From Methanocella_A sp049676595 (lineage in GTDB: Archaea; Halobacteriota; Methanocellia; Methanocellales; Methanocellaceae), in contig NZ_CP187259.1 of assembly GCF_049676595.1 (NCBI RefSeq), positions 1,984,001-2,048,000 on the forward strand: a DNA stretch of 64,000 nucleotides, read 5' to 3'. Within the stretch, counting starts at the first letter, position 1. Every line of letters starts with the position of its first letter. Positions 23,116 through 31,111 of the stretch are shown piece by piece. The notes under the pieces are model-generated. The model was not told the origin of the DNA and did not search any database. It saw only the letters and a program-made list of their open reading frames with translations. The position numbers and the translations under genes were made by a program.

Positions 23116-25023
23116 GTGAGTAAAATACCGCTGCAAGTTTTAATCGTTGAGGATTCGATTGATGACGCGTTGCTGGAAGTCAGACATCTGGAAAAATACG
23201 GGTACAGTGTTACCTATGATGTCGTCGATGATGCGTTTAAAATGAGGAATGCATTGCAGAAGAATTGGGATGTGATTATTTCTGACTATTCTATGCCTCA
23301 CTTTAACGGCCTCGATGCTCTGAGGCTTAAAAAAGAGCTGGACCTGGATATCCCATTCATTGTCGTATCCGGTGTGGTGGGCGACGAGCTTGCCGCAGAG
23401 ACGGTAAAGCAAGGAGCTAATGACTATGTACTAAAAAATAACCTTGCAAGACTGGGTGCGGTCGTGGCAAAAGAATTAAAAGAGCACGCTGCGCGCAGGG
23501 AAATGGGCCGATATGAAAAAGAGCTGTTGCTCAGCGAGGCCCGGTTCACTGCCCTGGTCCAGACTAATATTCTGGGTATCTTCACCATGGATTGTAAGGG
23601 GGTGGTAAACGAATCGAACGATTACTTCCTGGATCTTATCGGATACTCGGTCGAAGATATCCGCCAGTGTAAGATTAATGAGCGCGATATCACCCCCGGC
23701 GGATATGAGTCGATCGATGCATCAGGAACAGGGGAAATGAATGTTAAAGGTTACTGCACACCCTATGAAAAAGAGTACATCAGAAAAGATGATAGTCGCA
23801 TACCGGTTCTGGTAGGTTTCGGCTTACTCGACGCCTGTGAACAAACGAGGATCGGATATGTAGCGGATCTTAGTACAATCAGGCATGCTGAAAAAGAATC
23901 AGCCATGGCAAAGGAGCGGAGTGCATTAGATACAGGACAATTAAATGCCCTCCTGCGGACAATGGCTGATGGTGTTATCATATCTGACCTGAACGGCCAG
24001 CTCATCAACATTAGCCCTCTGGCTATGCAGTTCTTTGAAGTGGGGCCGTCGACCAGGTTCCGCAGATTTTGGGCCGATCTGTACGACAGGATCGAAATGA
24101 AAGGGCCTGAAGGGAATGTATTATTTCCTGATCAAATGCCTTTCGCGAGAGTCTTGCGCGGTGAAACTTTCGCAAACCTCGAGCTGGAAGTCAGGGAAAA
24201 AAGCTCCGGCCGGAAAAAGGTAGGCATTTTTGGGGGAAGCCCGGTATTGAACAGGGCTGGGAACCCTGGGCTGGCCGTAGTTACGCTAAAAGATATTACT
24301 GAGCGCAAGGCCAGAGAACTTGATGCCCAGTTGAAGAATATCCAGGTCGAGATATATCTTGATCTTCTTGGACACGACATCAATAATCAGAACCAGGCGG
24401 GAATACTGTATCTTGAAATCGCACAAGAAAAACTGGAACTGGGTGCAGAAAATAGGGAGTTAATTGAGAGGCCTTTAGAAGCGTTTAGGGCAAGCTCGAA
24501 GATGATTGAAACGGTTAGAAAGCTTGAGTGCCTGCGAGAAAAAACGGCAGGCCATGAAATAATCGATCTAGGTCAGTTACTCGTTGGCGTCTCCTCGGCA
24601 CAGCCCAGATTGTTCCCGGGCAGGCAAATTACAATTAACTGTGCACCGCCTGCTGGCAATTATATCGTCGGAACCGGGGCGCTGGTGGATATCTTTTCCA
24701 TTTTGATCAATAACCTCATAAAGCAGACAACGGGGGACGTATCTATCGACATCGGCCTGTCAAAGGATTTACAAGAGGGAAAACAGTACTACAAAGTCAC
24801 AATTGAAGATGATGGTCCCGGCATACCTGATGACTTGAAAAAGTATCTTTTCACAAGATACAAAAAGGCAGACTCTCGTTTATCATACGTTAATCGTAGA
24901 TTATATCTTGTTCGGGTACTGGTGGAAAGTTTCGGGGGGAGAGTCTGGGTGGATGACCGAGTTTCGCGGGACTACACAAAGGGGAGTAGATTTGTCGTGC
25001 TGCTGCCGCTTGTAGCGGGCTGA
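23116..25023 (+). CDS. Receiver-PAS-PAS hybrid kinase with degenerate ATP lid
   Basis: The protein has 635 residues from a GTG start one base after the previous stop. Domains are a receiver (1-125, Asp57 in IISDYSMP), a PAS at about 145-260, a second PAS at about 275-395, the His box DLLGHDINNQNQ, and an ATPase domain. The ATPase departs from its relatives. The N box is INNLIKQT rather than NLIxNAVKHS, and the G2 box is lost (SYVNRRLYLVRVL in place of GxGLGLYLV), although G1 EDDGPGIPDD is kept. It may bind ATP poorly or act as a scaffold. It follows the kinase/receiver pair, suggesting one phosphorelay operon 21329-25023 or to 25486. Confidence 0.88.
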   Translation: MSKIPLQVLIVEDSIDDALLEVRHLEKYGYSVTYDVVDDAFKMRNALQKNWDVIISDYSMPHFNGLDALRLKKELDLDIPFIVVSGVVGDELAAETVKQGANDYVLKNNLARLGAVVAKELKEHAARREMGRYEKELLLSEARFTALVQTNILGIFTMDCKGVVNESNDYFLDLIGYSVEDIRQCKINERDITPGGYESIDASGTGEMNVKGYCTPYEKEYIRKDDSRIPVLVGFGLLDACEQTRIGYVADLSTIRHAEKESAMAKERSALDTGQLNALLRTMADGVIISDLNGQLINISPLAMQFFEVGPSTRFRRFWADLYDRIEMKGPEGNVLFPDQMPFARVLRGETFANLELEVREKSSGRKKVGIFGGSPVLNRAGNPGLAVVTLKDITERKARELDAQLKNIQVEIYLDLLGHDINNQNQAGILYLEIAQEKLELGAENRELIERPLEAFRASSKMIETVRKLECLREKTAGHEIIDLGQLLVGVSSAQPRLFPGRQITINCAPPAGNYIVGTGALVDIFSILINNLIKQTTGDVSIDIGLSKDLQEGKQYYKVTIEDDGPGIPDDLKKYLFTRYKKADSRLSYVNRRLYLVRVLVESFGGRVWVDDRVSRDYTKGSRFVVLLPLVAG

Positions 25024-25090
25024 AATATGTACTTGCAGTTTAATACTGACGTTCATGATGAAATTTAAGATGATTCTTTAGGTGTGCCAT

Positions 25091-25486
25091 ATGGAAGAAT
25101 GTGATGCTCGGGGCTGCAGGATGGGCATTGCCATCGTAGAGGATGAAAAAGAACTCGTTAAAGCATACCAGATGATCTTTGGTAGAAAGGGCATTCATAT
25201 ATGTTTCATTGCCTATGATGGGCATGAAGCGGTCAAAAAGTTCGTCGAATGTTCACCAAGGCCTCATGTAATTCTTATAGATTACCGTCTTCCCATAATG
25301 AATGGCATCGATGCCATGAGGGAGATTAGAAAGATTAATGTCGAGGTCAAATTCATTTTTCTGAGCGCTGACGTTGACCAACAAGAAGAAGCCATGCGCG
25401 CCGGGGCCTATATCTTCATTAAGAAACCAAGCAGTATCCTTACTATTGTCAACGCCGTCAGGCAAGCCTTTGGGGCAGGCGATTAA
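25091..25486 (+). CDS. Single-domain response regulator
   Basis: The protein has 131 residues from the ATG at 25091, preceded by AGGTG with 6-base spacing; an in-frame GTG at 25082 is less likely. The receiver has an acidic pocket in IVEDEKE, Asp64 in ILIDYRLPIMNG, a Ser/Ala in FLSADVD and Lys in IFIKKPSS. There is no output domain. It follows the hybrid kinase by 67 bases on the same strand and may receive phosphate from the local GHDINN kinases. A truncated paralog lies at 30947-31111. Confidence 0.9.
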   Translation: MEECDARGCRMGIAIVEDEKELVKAYQMIFGRKGIHICFIAYDGHEAVKKFVECSPRPHVILIDYRLPIMNGIDAMREIRKINVEVKFIFLSADVDQQEEAMRAGAYIFIKKPSSILTIVNAVRQAFGAGD

Positions 25487-25678
25487 ACAAGCTCAAATGC
25501 ATACTGTCTTATAGTAACACAGCATATTACGCTTAAAATCATTTTATATGAAGCTGATTAATTGACCCAAACTGTTTTTCATTTTAATGGTATTTGAGCT
25601 GTTAAGCAGACTACATGTAACTATGTGCAAAAAGCGCCCGACTTAGATAAACCGGGTGCCATATATAAGGTGATTATT

Positions 25679-25879
25679 ATGGGAAACATCAGGCAGACCT
25701 ACATCAAGAGTACCGCTGACACGCTATTGAGACTTTACCCCGGCGAGTTCGGCACCGATTTCGAAGCGAATAAGCTTGCCGTCACCAGGCTGGCAAAAAT
25801 CCAGACTAAGGAAGTCCGTAACCACGTCGCCGGCTATGTGACGACCAGATTAACGTCCAAAGGAAGAAAGCGGTATTAA
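25679..25879 (+). CDS. rps17e: Ribosomal protein S17e
   Basis: The protein has 66 residues from the ATG at 25679, with AAGGTGAT at 25668-25675 as ribosome site. It begins GNIRQTYIKSTADTLLRLYP and continues with DFEANKLAVTRLAKI and VRNHVAGYVTTRL, which match archaeal and eukaryotic S17e of the small ribosomal subunit. It is a housekeeping gene standing alone among signalling genes. Basic C-terminus (SKGRKRY) fits rRNA binding. Confidence 0.93.
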   Translation: MGNIRQTYIKSTADTLLRLYPGEFGTDFEANKLAVTRLAKIQTKEVRNHVAGYVTTRLTSKGRKRY

Positions 25880-26000
25880 CTCCGGGAGAGACTGGAAGTA
25901 TCAACTTCCCTCGCCCCATAAGCCGACAATGAGCTTTTCGCGGGTTATCTGCCAGATAGCACATAGTGTCGATTGATCAAAAATTAAGGAAAGGATAAGC

Positions 26001-26222
26001 ATGGAAGAAGAAGTAAAAACCAGGGAATTTGAAGTACGGATCAGAGGGAATAAGATCAACAGAGACCCGTTCGTAGAAGTCTTCACCATTGTCGCCAAAG
26101 ACAAGAGGGACGCCAGAGTACAGGTTAATAAGATTCTGGGAGACCGCTCCCCGAAAAGCATACTATACAAGTACGGAATTTGCGAAGAGCGGTTCGTCTC
26201 GGAGATTAATCCTGTAAACTGA
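26001..26222 (+). CDS. Small conserved-looking unknown protein
   Basis: The protein has 73 residues, with AAGGAAAGGATAAGC before the ATG as ribosome site. It reads as a beta-alpha-beta unit (REFEVRIRGNKI, VEVFTIVAKDKRDARVQVNKILG) and is slightly basic. The layout is reminiscent of small ribosome-associated LX-type proteins, but the match is weak and I do not assign it. It is on the same strand as rps17e, 121 bases downstream, and may be co-transcribed. Confidence 0.6.
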   Translation: MEEEVKTREFEVRIRGNKINRDPFVEVFTIVAKDKRDARVQVNKILGDRSPKSILYKYGICEERFVSEINPVN

Positions 26223-26403
26223 GGGGCTATGAGCATATGGGTGATGACATTGAGTACCATAGTGAATAAGTAATGGCCTGCGTAGATCCTTTATACTATT
26301 ATCATCCTGCTCTATACCAACTTTTACTCCAGTTTACTCCTGCAACTGTAACCAGCCTTTGGCCGCCTGAAACTTTTAATAAGCCAGCCACAGTATTCCA
26401 CCT

Positions 26404-26632
26404 ATGTTTACCATCAGGCTCGACGGAGTCATCGCCGGGCAGGAGAACCATCGAAAGTCCGGCCATTTCGACAGAATGTCAAAGGGCTCGGCGAAAAGGG
26501 ATGGGCCTCGGCCTCTATCTGGTCAAGTCACTGGTAGACAGCTATGCCGGCAGGGTGTGGGTGGAGGACCGGGTGCCCGGAGAATGTCCTCAAGGCGCTA
26601 AGTTCGTGGTCATGCTGCCAACGGTTGACTAA
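26404..26632 (+). pseudogene. 3'-end remnant of a GHDINN-type histidine kinase, frameshifted
   Basis: One frame carries HFDRMSKGSAKRDG, the segment before the G2 box. The neighbouring frame then reads MGLGLYLVKSLVDSY, VWVEDRVPGECPQGAKF and VVMLPTVD to the TAA at 26630-26632. The shift falls inside the G2 box. Nothing upstream encodes a His box or sensor. This is the second of three remnants that keep only the kinase 3' end. Confidence 0.8.
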
Positions 26633-26726
26633 TAGGTGCATGCAGCGAAGTATGGTTTTTCGAATCATGCAATTAATAGTCAAATGTATATATACTCGAA
26701 TGTATGATATGGGGTGGAGTGAAAAA

Positions 26727-26861
26727 ATGGCATGTACATTACAGGGACCATGTCCCATAATCCCGGAAGCAATGCTGCACACTAGTATTGCGGCGGGCAA
26801 GTGCGAGCGCTGTCAGCATAACAGCGGTAATAAGGGCGGTAAGCGAAGGGGAAGACGCTGA
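26727..26861 (+). CDS. 44-residue Cys-containing basic protein
   Basis: The ATG at 26727 follows GGAGTGA (good ribosome site) and a TATA-like TGTATATATACTC near 26684-26696. The peptide has C3, C9, C28 and C31 (CERC) and a very basic tail (GKRRGRR). It could be a small zinc protein that binds nucleic acid. I know no family. Clear promoter and ribosome site support that it is expressed. Confidence 0.5.
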   Translation: MACTLQGPCPIIPEAMLHTSIAAGKCERCQHNSGNKGGKRRGRR

Positions 26862-26931
26862 ACAGCGTTTTCCAGACGATGGTACCCTCTGTATTAATTA
26901 CCTTTATTACAGAGTAACCATTCGTATTGAC

Positions 26932-28434
26932 TTATTTTTCGGCAGCAGGAAGCTGTATCACGAACCTGGCTCCCTGCGAATAGTCCCCGGGAACCCGGTC
27001 TTCGACCCATACTCGGCCATGGTAGCTTTCTATCAGCATTCTGACGAGGTATAATCCGAGTCCCTTACCGTGCGCCTTCGTGGCGCCCCGCTGGAACCTG
27101 TGGAAGAGTTTTCCCTTTACTGCGTCCGGTATGCCTGGTCCGTTATCCTCGATCGAACACTGGTAGTATTGCAGATCATTATCGGTAACAGGCTCGACCT
27201 TAACGCTTACAGTAAGCGGTTTAGCCTCGTCCGAGTGCTTGACTGCGTTAGAGATCAGGTTGAAGAAGACGTCTTTAAGTAACTCGCTGGCTTCGACAAA
27301 ATAATGAGGAATAGCTGGTATGTTGATAGTGATGTCTCTGCCATCCGACTGGAAGGCCTCAAGGTCGATACTTTGGAGAATCCCGCTGAGATCCACCGGG
27401 CTGGTCTTCACACCCTCGCTCACCAGTCGCTGAAGCTTTCTGACATTATCTATTAATACAGAGCTGCTGTTTAACGCTTTCAGCGGCTTCCCCAGCAGGT
27501 CTTTATCGTTGTTACTGAGGTTTCCCTCCTGTTCAAGCGTTTCTAGCGCCAGCTCCAGGTATCCCATCGCTGACTGGTTGAGATTATTGATGTCGTGGCC
27601 CATCAAATCAACGTACAGCTCGGCCTGCATCTTTGCGTCTTTCAAGGCTTCCTCTGCCTGCTTGCGCTCGATAACCTCCTTTTCAAGCTCTGCTTTAGAT
27701 GCCGTCACAGTTTTCAGGTGGGAGGTCATCTGGTTGAACGCCCTCGCGAGCTCGCTGATCTCGTTCCTGCCTCTCACGTCGATGGTGTAATCGAGATTCC
27801 CGGAGCCGATGATTTTAGTACCTGTCTGTAGCGATGCTATCGCTTTTAACGTGTGCCTGTATACCAGGAGGTAATTAGCGAGAAGGAACAGCACAAAAGT
27901 CCCCATCACGCCGGCAATAAACAGCGTATTTGTTTGTCTTACCCGGTCTTCTTCGTCTCGCAGCATCTGGGACAGGCGGGAGGCATCGAAGATAATCCCC
28001 CGGTTCTGGACCGCTATCCTGCTCCACGAGACCTGGATATACCCGGAGTCGATCGTTTTCTTCGGTTCAGTGTTTGAGCTTTCTATGGTCGTTACCACGT
28101 CGTCGAATACATTTTTTAGCCGCTGCCGATTTGCTCTCATATTATCAACCAGCACTTGCTGCTCGGGGGTATCCACGTTCAGGTTTGACAGATCGGCAGA
28201 GAACGAGGCATATTTAGAATTCCACCGGTCGAGCTGCTGGCTTTCGTGGTACAACAGGTAGTCATTGGATAAATAGCCCAGCTCGCCGGCTGCGATCTCT
28301 ATGTTGTTAGCTAAGATCTGCTGCTTGTTCAGCCGGTCCAGATGCTGATTGGTCGAAATAACCGATCCTGCGATGATGAGCAAGGCTATGATAAAGATAA
28401 CAAAGATGATGATCAGCTGGGTACCGATTTTCAT
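26932..28434 (-). CDS. Membrane HAMP histidine kinase with GHDINN box
   Basis: The protein has 500 residues from the ATG at 28434 (GGAGA just upstream); upstream in-frame codons belong to noncoding or the SBP gene's end. TM1 is at about 6-26 and TM2 at about 180-200, enclosing an extracellular helical sensor. A HAMP domain follows (200-255, GNLDYTIDVRGRNEISELARAFNQM), then a coiled coil, the His box DLMGHDINNLNQ, N box NLISNAVKHS, G1 EDNGPGIP and G2 GKGLGLYLVRML. It starts 11 bases after the substrate-binding protein gene, so the two form an operon. The pair probably senses a small molecule outside the cell. Confidence 0.93.
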   Translation of the reverse strand: MKIGTQLIIIFVIFIIALLIIAGSVISTNQHLDRLNKQQILANNIEIAAGELGYLSNDYLLYHESQQLDRWNSKYASFSADLSNLNVDTPEQQVLVDNMRANRQRLKNVFDDVVTTIESSNTEPKKTIDSGYIQVSWSRIAVQNRGIIFDASRLSQMLRDEEDRVRQTNTLFIAGVMGTFVLFLLANYLLVYRHTLKAIASLQTGTKIIGSGNLDYTIDVRGRNEISELARAFNQMTSHLKTVTASKAELEKEVIERKQAEEALKDAKMQAELYVDLMGHDINNLNQSAMGYLELALETLEQEGNLSNNDKDLLGKPLKALNSSSVLIDNVRKLQRLVSEGVKTSPVDLSGILQSIDLEAFQSDGRDITINIPAIPHYFVEASELLKDVFFNLISNAVKHSDEAKPLTVSVKVEPVTDNDLQYYQCSIEDNGPGIPDAVKGKLFHRFQRGATKAHGKGLGLYLVRMLIESYHGRVWVEDRVPGDYSQGARFVIQLPAAEK

Positions 28435-28445
28435 TGTTCTCCACA

Positions 28446-29456
28446 CTATACTATGATGTTGACAGACTCCGGTTTTACCGCACCGATGGCGGTGAGGTAG
28501 GTGTAGTTCTGGTAGTCGGGGATATTCCTTTCTCCGGTCAGGTTGCTGGCGATCATCCATCGTCCCTCGTCTTCCATCGCGGTGATCAGCGACTGGTCGA
28601 GCGAGAGCGAATACTGGGTGTTGTTCCAGGAATCCTCGACGTAGGTTTCGCTCGCATTCAGCCGCCTCTGGGAGATGGCCTTCGCTTCGTCCGGGTGGTA
28701 TATCGTATACTCGACTGCCCGGTCGATCGCTTTCAGGAAGCGGTACACGGTTTCCGGGTGAGCTTCCGCCCAGTCCTTTTTACAGATGGCATTCCAGTAC
28801 CCGAGCTGTCCGCTTTGCGCAGGCCAGGCAACAACGTCCTCGCCCAGGTGGTCCCTGGTGATGCCTGCATAGGGCTCCCAGGAGAGTATGGCATCGACGC
28901 TCCCGTTTTCTATTGCTTCCGCATACTGCGATGGCCTGACGTCTACCGGGGTTATCTCGGACAGGTTCATGCCATGCAGCTCTAGATATCTGTTGAGGTA
29001 GAACTCCCCGGAGGTCCCCCGGGCGTAGCCGATCCTCTTACCCTTCAGATCGGAAACATCCTCGATCCCCCGGTCTTTTCTGCCGATGAGGTAGTGAGAC
29101 TCATATTTTGCTATACTTGCGATACTGCCGATCTCCTCCTGATCGAAGATTTTTCCCACCATGACAAACTCAGTAGCCACGGCTATGTCGTTTTTACCCT
29201 TCAGCATGTCGTCCACGGCGTACAAGCCGGCCTCGTACTCGTGAATGGTCACATCGAGGCCGTTTTCCGCAAAGTAGCCCTTTTCGTCGGCGATGAAGAC
29301 GAGCGCCGAAGAATCCATCATCGTCGGTATGCCGATCACAACCGGTTCTGGCTTTCCGGCGTAAGGCTTCCGGGAACTCTGGTACAGTTCGATGCCAGCC
29401 ACGAATAAGGTGATTATGATGCTTATAATGATAATGGCAAAGATTACTTTTTTCAT
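28446..29456 (-). CDS. Membrane-anchored substrate-binding protein (NMT1/SsuA type)
   Basis: The protein has 336 residues from the ATG at 29456; an upstream ATG at 29513 would add 19 residues before the signal. The N-terminus is a membrane anchor or uncleaved signal (MKKVIFAIIIISIIITLFVAG). The binding-protein fold follows: VVIGIPTMMDSSALVFIADEKG, DIAVATEFVMVG, DLKGKRIGYARGTSGEFYL and DAILSWEPYAG, as in taurine, nitrate or thiamine-precursor binding proteins. No ABC permease or ATPase gene is nearby. The HAMP kinase gene follows 11 bases later, so the protein probably serves as its ligand sensor. Confidence 0.9.
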   Translation of the reverse strand: MKKVIFAIIIISIIITLFVAGIELYQSSRKPYAGKPEPVVIGIPTMMDSSALVFIADEKGYFAENGLDVTIHEYEAGLYAVDDMLKGKNDIAVATEFVMVGKIFDQEEIGSIASIAKYESHYLIGRKDRGIEDVSDLKGKRIGYARGTSGEFYLNRYLELHGMNLSEITPVDVRPSQYAEAIENGSVDAILSWEPYAGITRDHLGEDVVAWPAQSGQLGYWNAICKKDWAEAHPETVYRFLKAIDRAVEYTIYHPDEAKAISQRRLNASETYVEDSWNNTQYSLSLDQSLITAMEDEGRWMIASNLTGERNIPDYQNYTYLTAIGAVKPESVNIIV

Positions 29457-29553
29457 AATATACAAGACGGCCTGATAATTTGATTTTAGTACCAGTATGG
29501 TTATTAACCGCACTTTATAATAACTTTTATTGCATCACAGCTTTAAATATCTC

Positions 29554-30852
29554 CTATAAGATAGTTAAAGGCAGGATGACCACAAACTTGGCACCTTTCG
29601 TGTAGTCGCCCGGCACCCGGTCCTCCACCCACACTTTTCCGTGATAACTGTCAACTAGTGATTTTACGAGGTACAGTCCGAGGCCCATGCCCTTCGCCTT
29701 GTCAGTGCCTTTCAGCATCCGGTTGAAAATCTTCTTCTTGAAATCCTCGGGAATCCCCGGCCCGTTATCTATGACCCTTACCCGGCAGTACTTTTCGCCA
29801 TTTTCCTCTACGATGCCGAGATCGATCCTGATGTCTGCCGGACCCCTGGTATGCTTGATCGCATTGCTCACCAGGTTGGCAAAGACCTCGTTCAACAGGT
29901 AGTTCGCCCGAACTGTGCAGCATTTAAGCCCATTCAGGTTTAGATCGACGGTCTTGCCAGGTATGGACCCGTATTCCTGTCTGATCTCCTGAAGGACCTG
30001 GCAAACATCGACTGGCTCTGTCGGGACCACGATATCCTGTAACTTTTGCAGCGTTCTCACGTTCTGTATAAGCCGGGTACTCCGCTGCAATACCTCGCTA
30101 GATTTGTCAAGGGACTCTACATGTTCCCTGTTCTCCTGCGTAGTATTCCTGGCAAGCTCCAGGTAGCCCAGCACGATCATGTTTATGTTGGTGATGTCGT
30201 GGCCCATCAGGTCGAGGTACAGCTCGGCTTGCATCCTGGCTTTCTGGATCTCTTCCTCGGCTTCTTTTTGCTTACTCAGCATATTTTGCAGGTGAATATT
30301 GCTGTAGCTGAGGCTGTTTATCATGCCGGCCAGCCTCGTGTAGAACTCCATGGCGGTATATACTTTGGCACGGCTCCACCGGGGTACCCTGTCCACGGCA
30401 CTTAAGTATTCGGCTTCATCGAAGCCATATTTCCTCGCCTGTTCTCGGAAGAACTCGTAATCGGGCACTTCGTCCTCAAAGAAGAACTGGCCTGTGAAGA
30501 GGTTAGCGACATGCTTACCCCCAAGAAACAGGGGGGTGGCTATGTCCCACATATTATTTTTACACTTGTAGATCGTGTATTTTCCTTTCACCGGGTTCTG
30601 GGTGATGTTAGTATCGCTTTCCACGCAGTTCCTTAGTGTCTCGGGGTGGCAGCGGTGGAATTTCGTACAGATATCCTGCCATCCTGTGGCCACCAGGACA
30701 TTACCGTTCATATCGGTGATGGCCATGCCAATATGCGTCAGCTCGTAAAAATGGTTCATCATGTCCTGGATCTCAGGGATATTGATTATGCGCTCGAGAT
30801 CAGTGATATCGACATCATCTATGGAGAATATACGGTTCATCTCTTCGGGCAT
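29554..30852 (-). CDS. PocR-domain histidine kinase with GHDITN box
   Basis: The protein has 432 residues and no membrane helix. Residues about 20-185 form a PocR ligand-binding domain, recognised by GWQDICTKFHRCHPETLRNC and IYKCKNNMWDIATPLFLGG, whose cysteines may bind a metal or one-carbon or diol ligand. A coiled coil leads to the His box DLMGHDITNINM, N box NLVSNAIKHT, G1 IDNGPGIP and G2 GMGLGLYLVKSL. The PocR domain was first seen in a propanediol regulator and is common in methanogen kinases. It is monocistronic, on the same strand as the SBP/HAMP pair. No response regulator is beside it. Confidence 0.92.
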   Translation of the reverse strand: MPEEMNRIFSIDDVDITDLERIINIPEIQDMMNHFYELTHIGMAITDMNGNVLVATGWQDICTKFHRCHPETLRNCVESDTNITQNPVKGKYTIYKCKNNMWDIATPLFLGGKHVANLFTGQFFFEDEVPDYEFFREQARKYGFDEAEYLSAVDRVPRWSRAKVYTAMEFYTRLAGMINSLSYSNIHLQNMLSKQKEAEEEIQKARMQAELYLDLMGHDITNINMIVLGYLELARNTTQENREHVESLDKSSEVLQRSTRLIQNVRTLQKLQDIVVPTEPVDVCQVLQEIRQEYGSIPGKTVDLNLNGLKCCTVRANYLLNEVFANLVSNAIKHTRGPADIRIDLGIVEENGEKYCRVRVIDNGPGIPEDFKKKIFNRMLKGTDKAKGMGLGLYLVKSLVDSYHGKVWVEDRVPGDYTKGAKFVVILPLTIL

Positions 30853-30946
30853 ATTTAATCCGGGGTTTCGAGGGGTTTCTGCATGACTATCTGGACAACA
30901 ATAAAAATTTAGAGTATTATAATATCTTATTCTTTAAATCTTTTTT

Positions 30947-31111
30947 TCACCGCATCGGCCTGGGGCTGGCAGCCTTGAACTTTGCGATGGCTTCAGTGCC
31001 GTCGAGCGCGATAAAGGCAAGGGGAATGTGCTGGCGCTCGAAGATCATCTGGTAAGTCTTCACCAGCATCTCCTCGTCGTCAACAATTCCTAGGCACCCT
31101 TCACCGTTCAT
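30947..31111 (-). pseudogene. Response regulator receiver cut off before its phospho-acceptor Asp
   Basis: The ATG at 31111 lies inside the last codons of the kinase gene 31101-33080 (11-base overlap), so translation is coupled. The 54 residues read LGIVDDEEMLVKTYQMIFERQ, then FIALDGTEAIAKFKAASPRP and stop. They align with residues 13-59 of the complete receiver at 25091 and end six residues before the Asp that would be phosphorylated. T-rich and AT-rich DNA follows. Confidence 0.75.
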
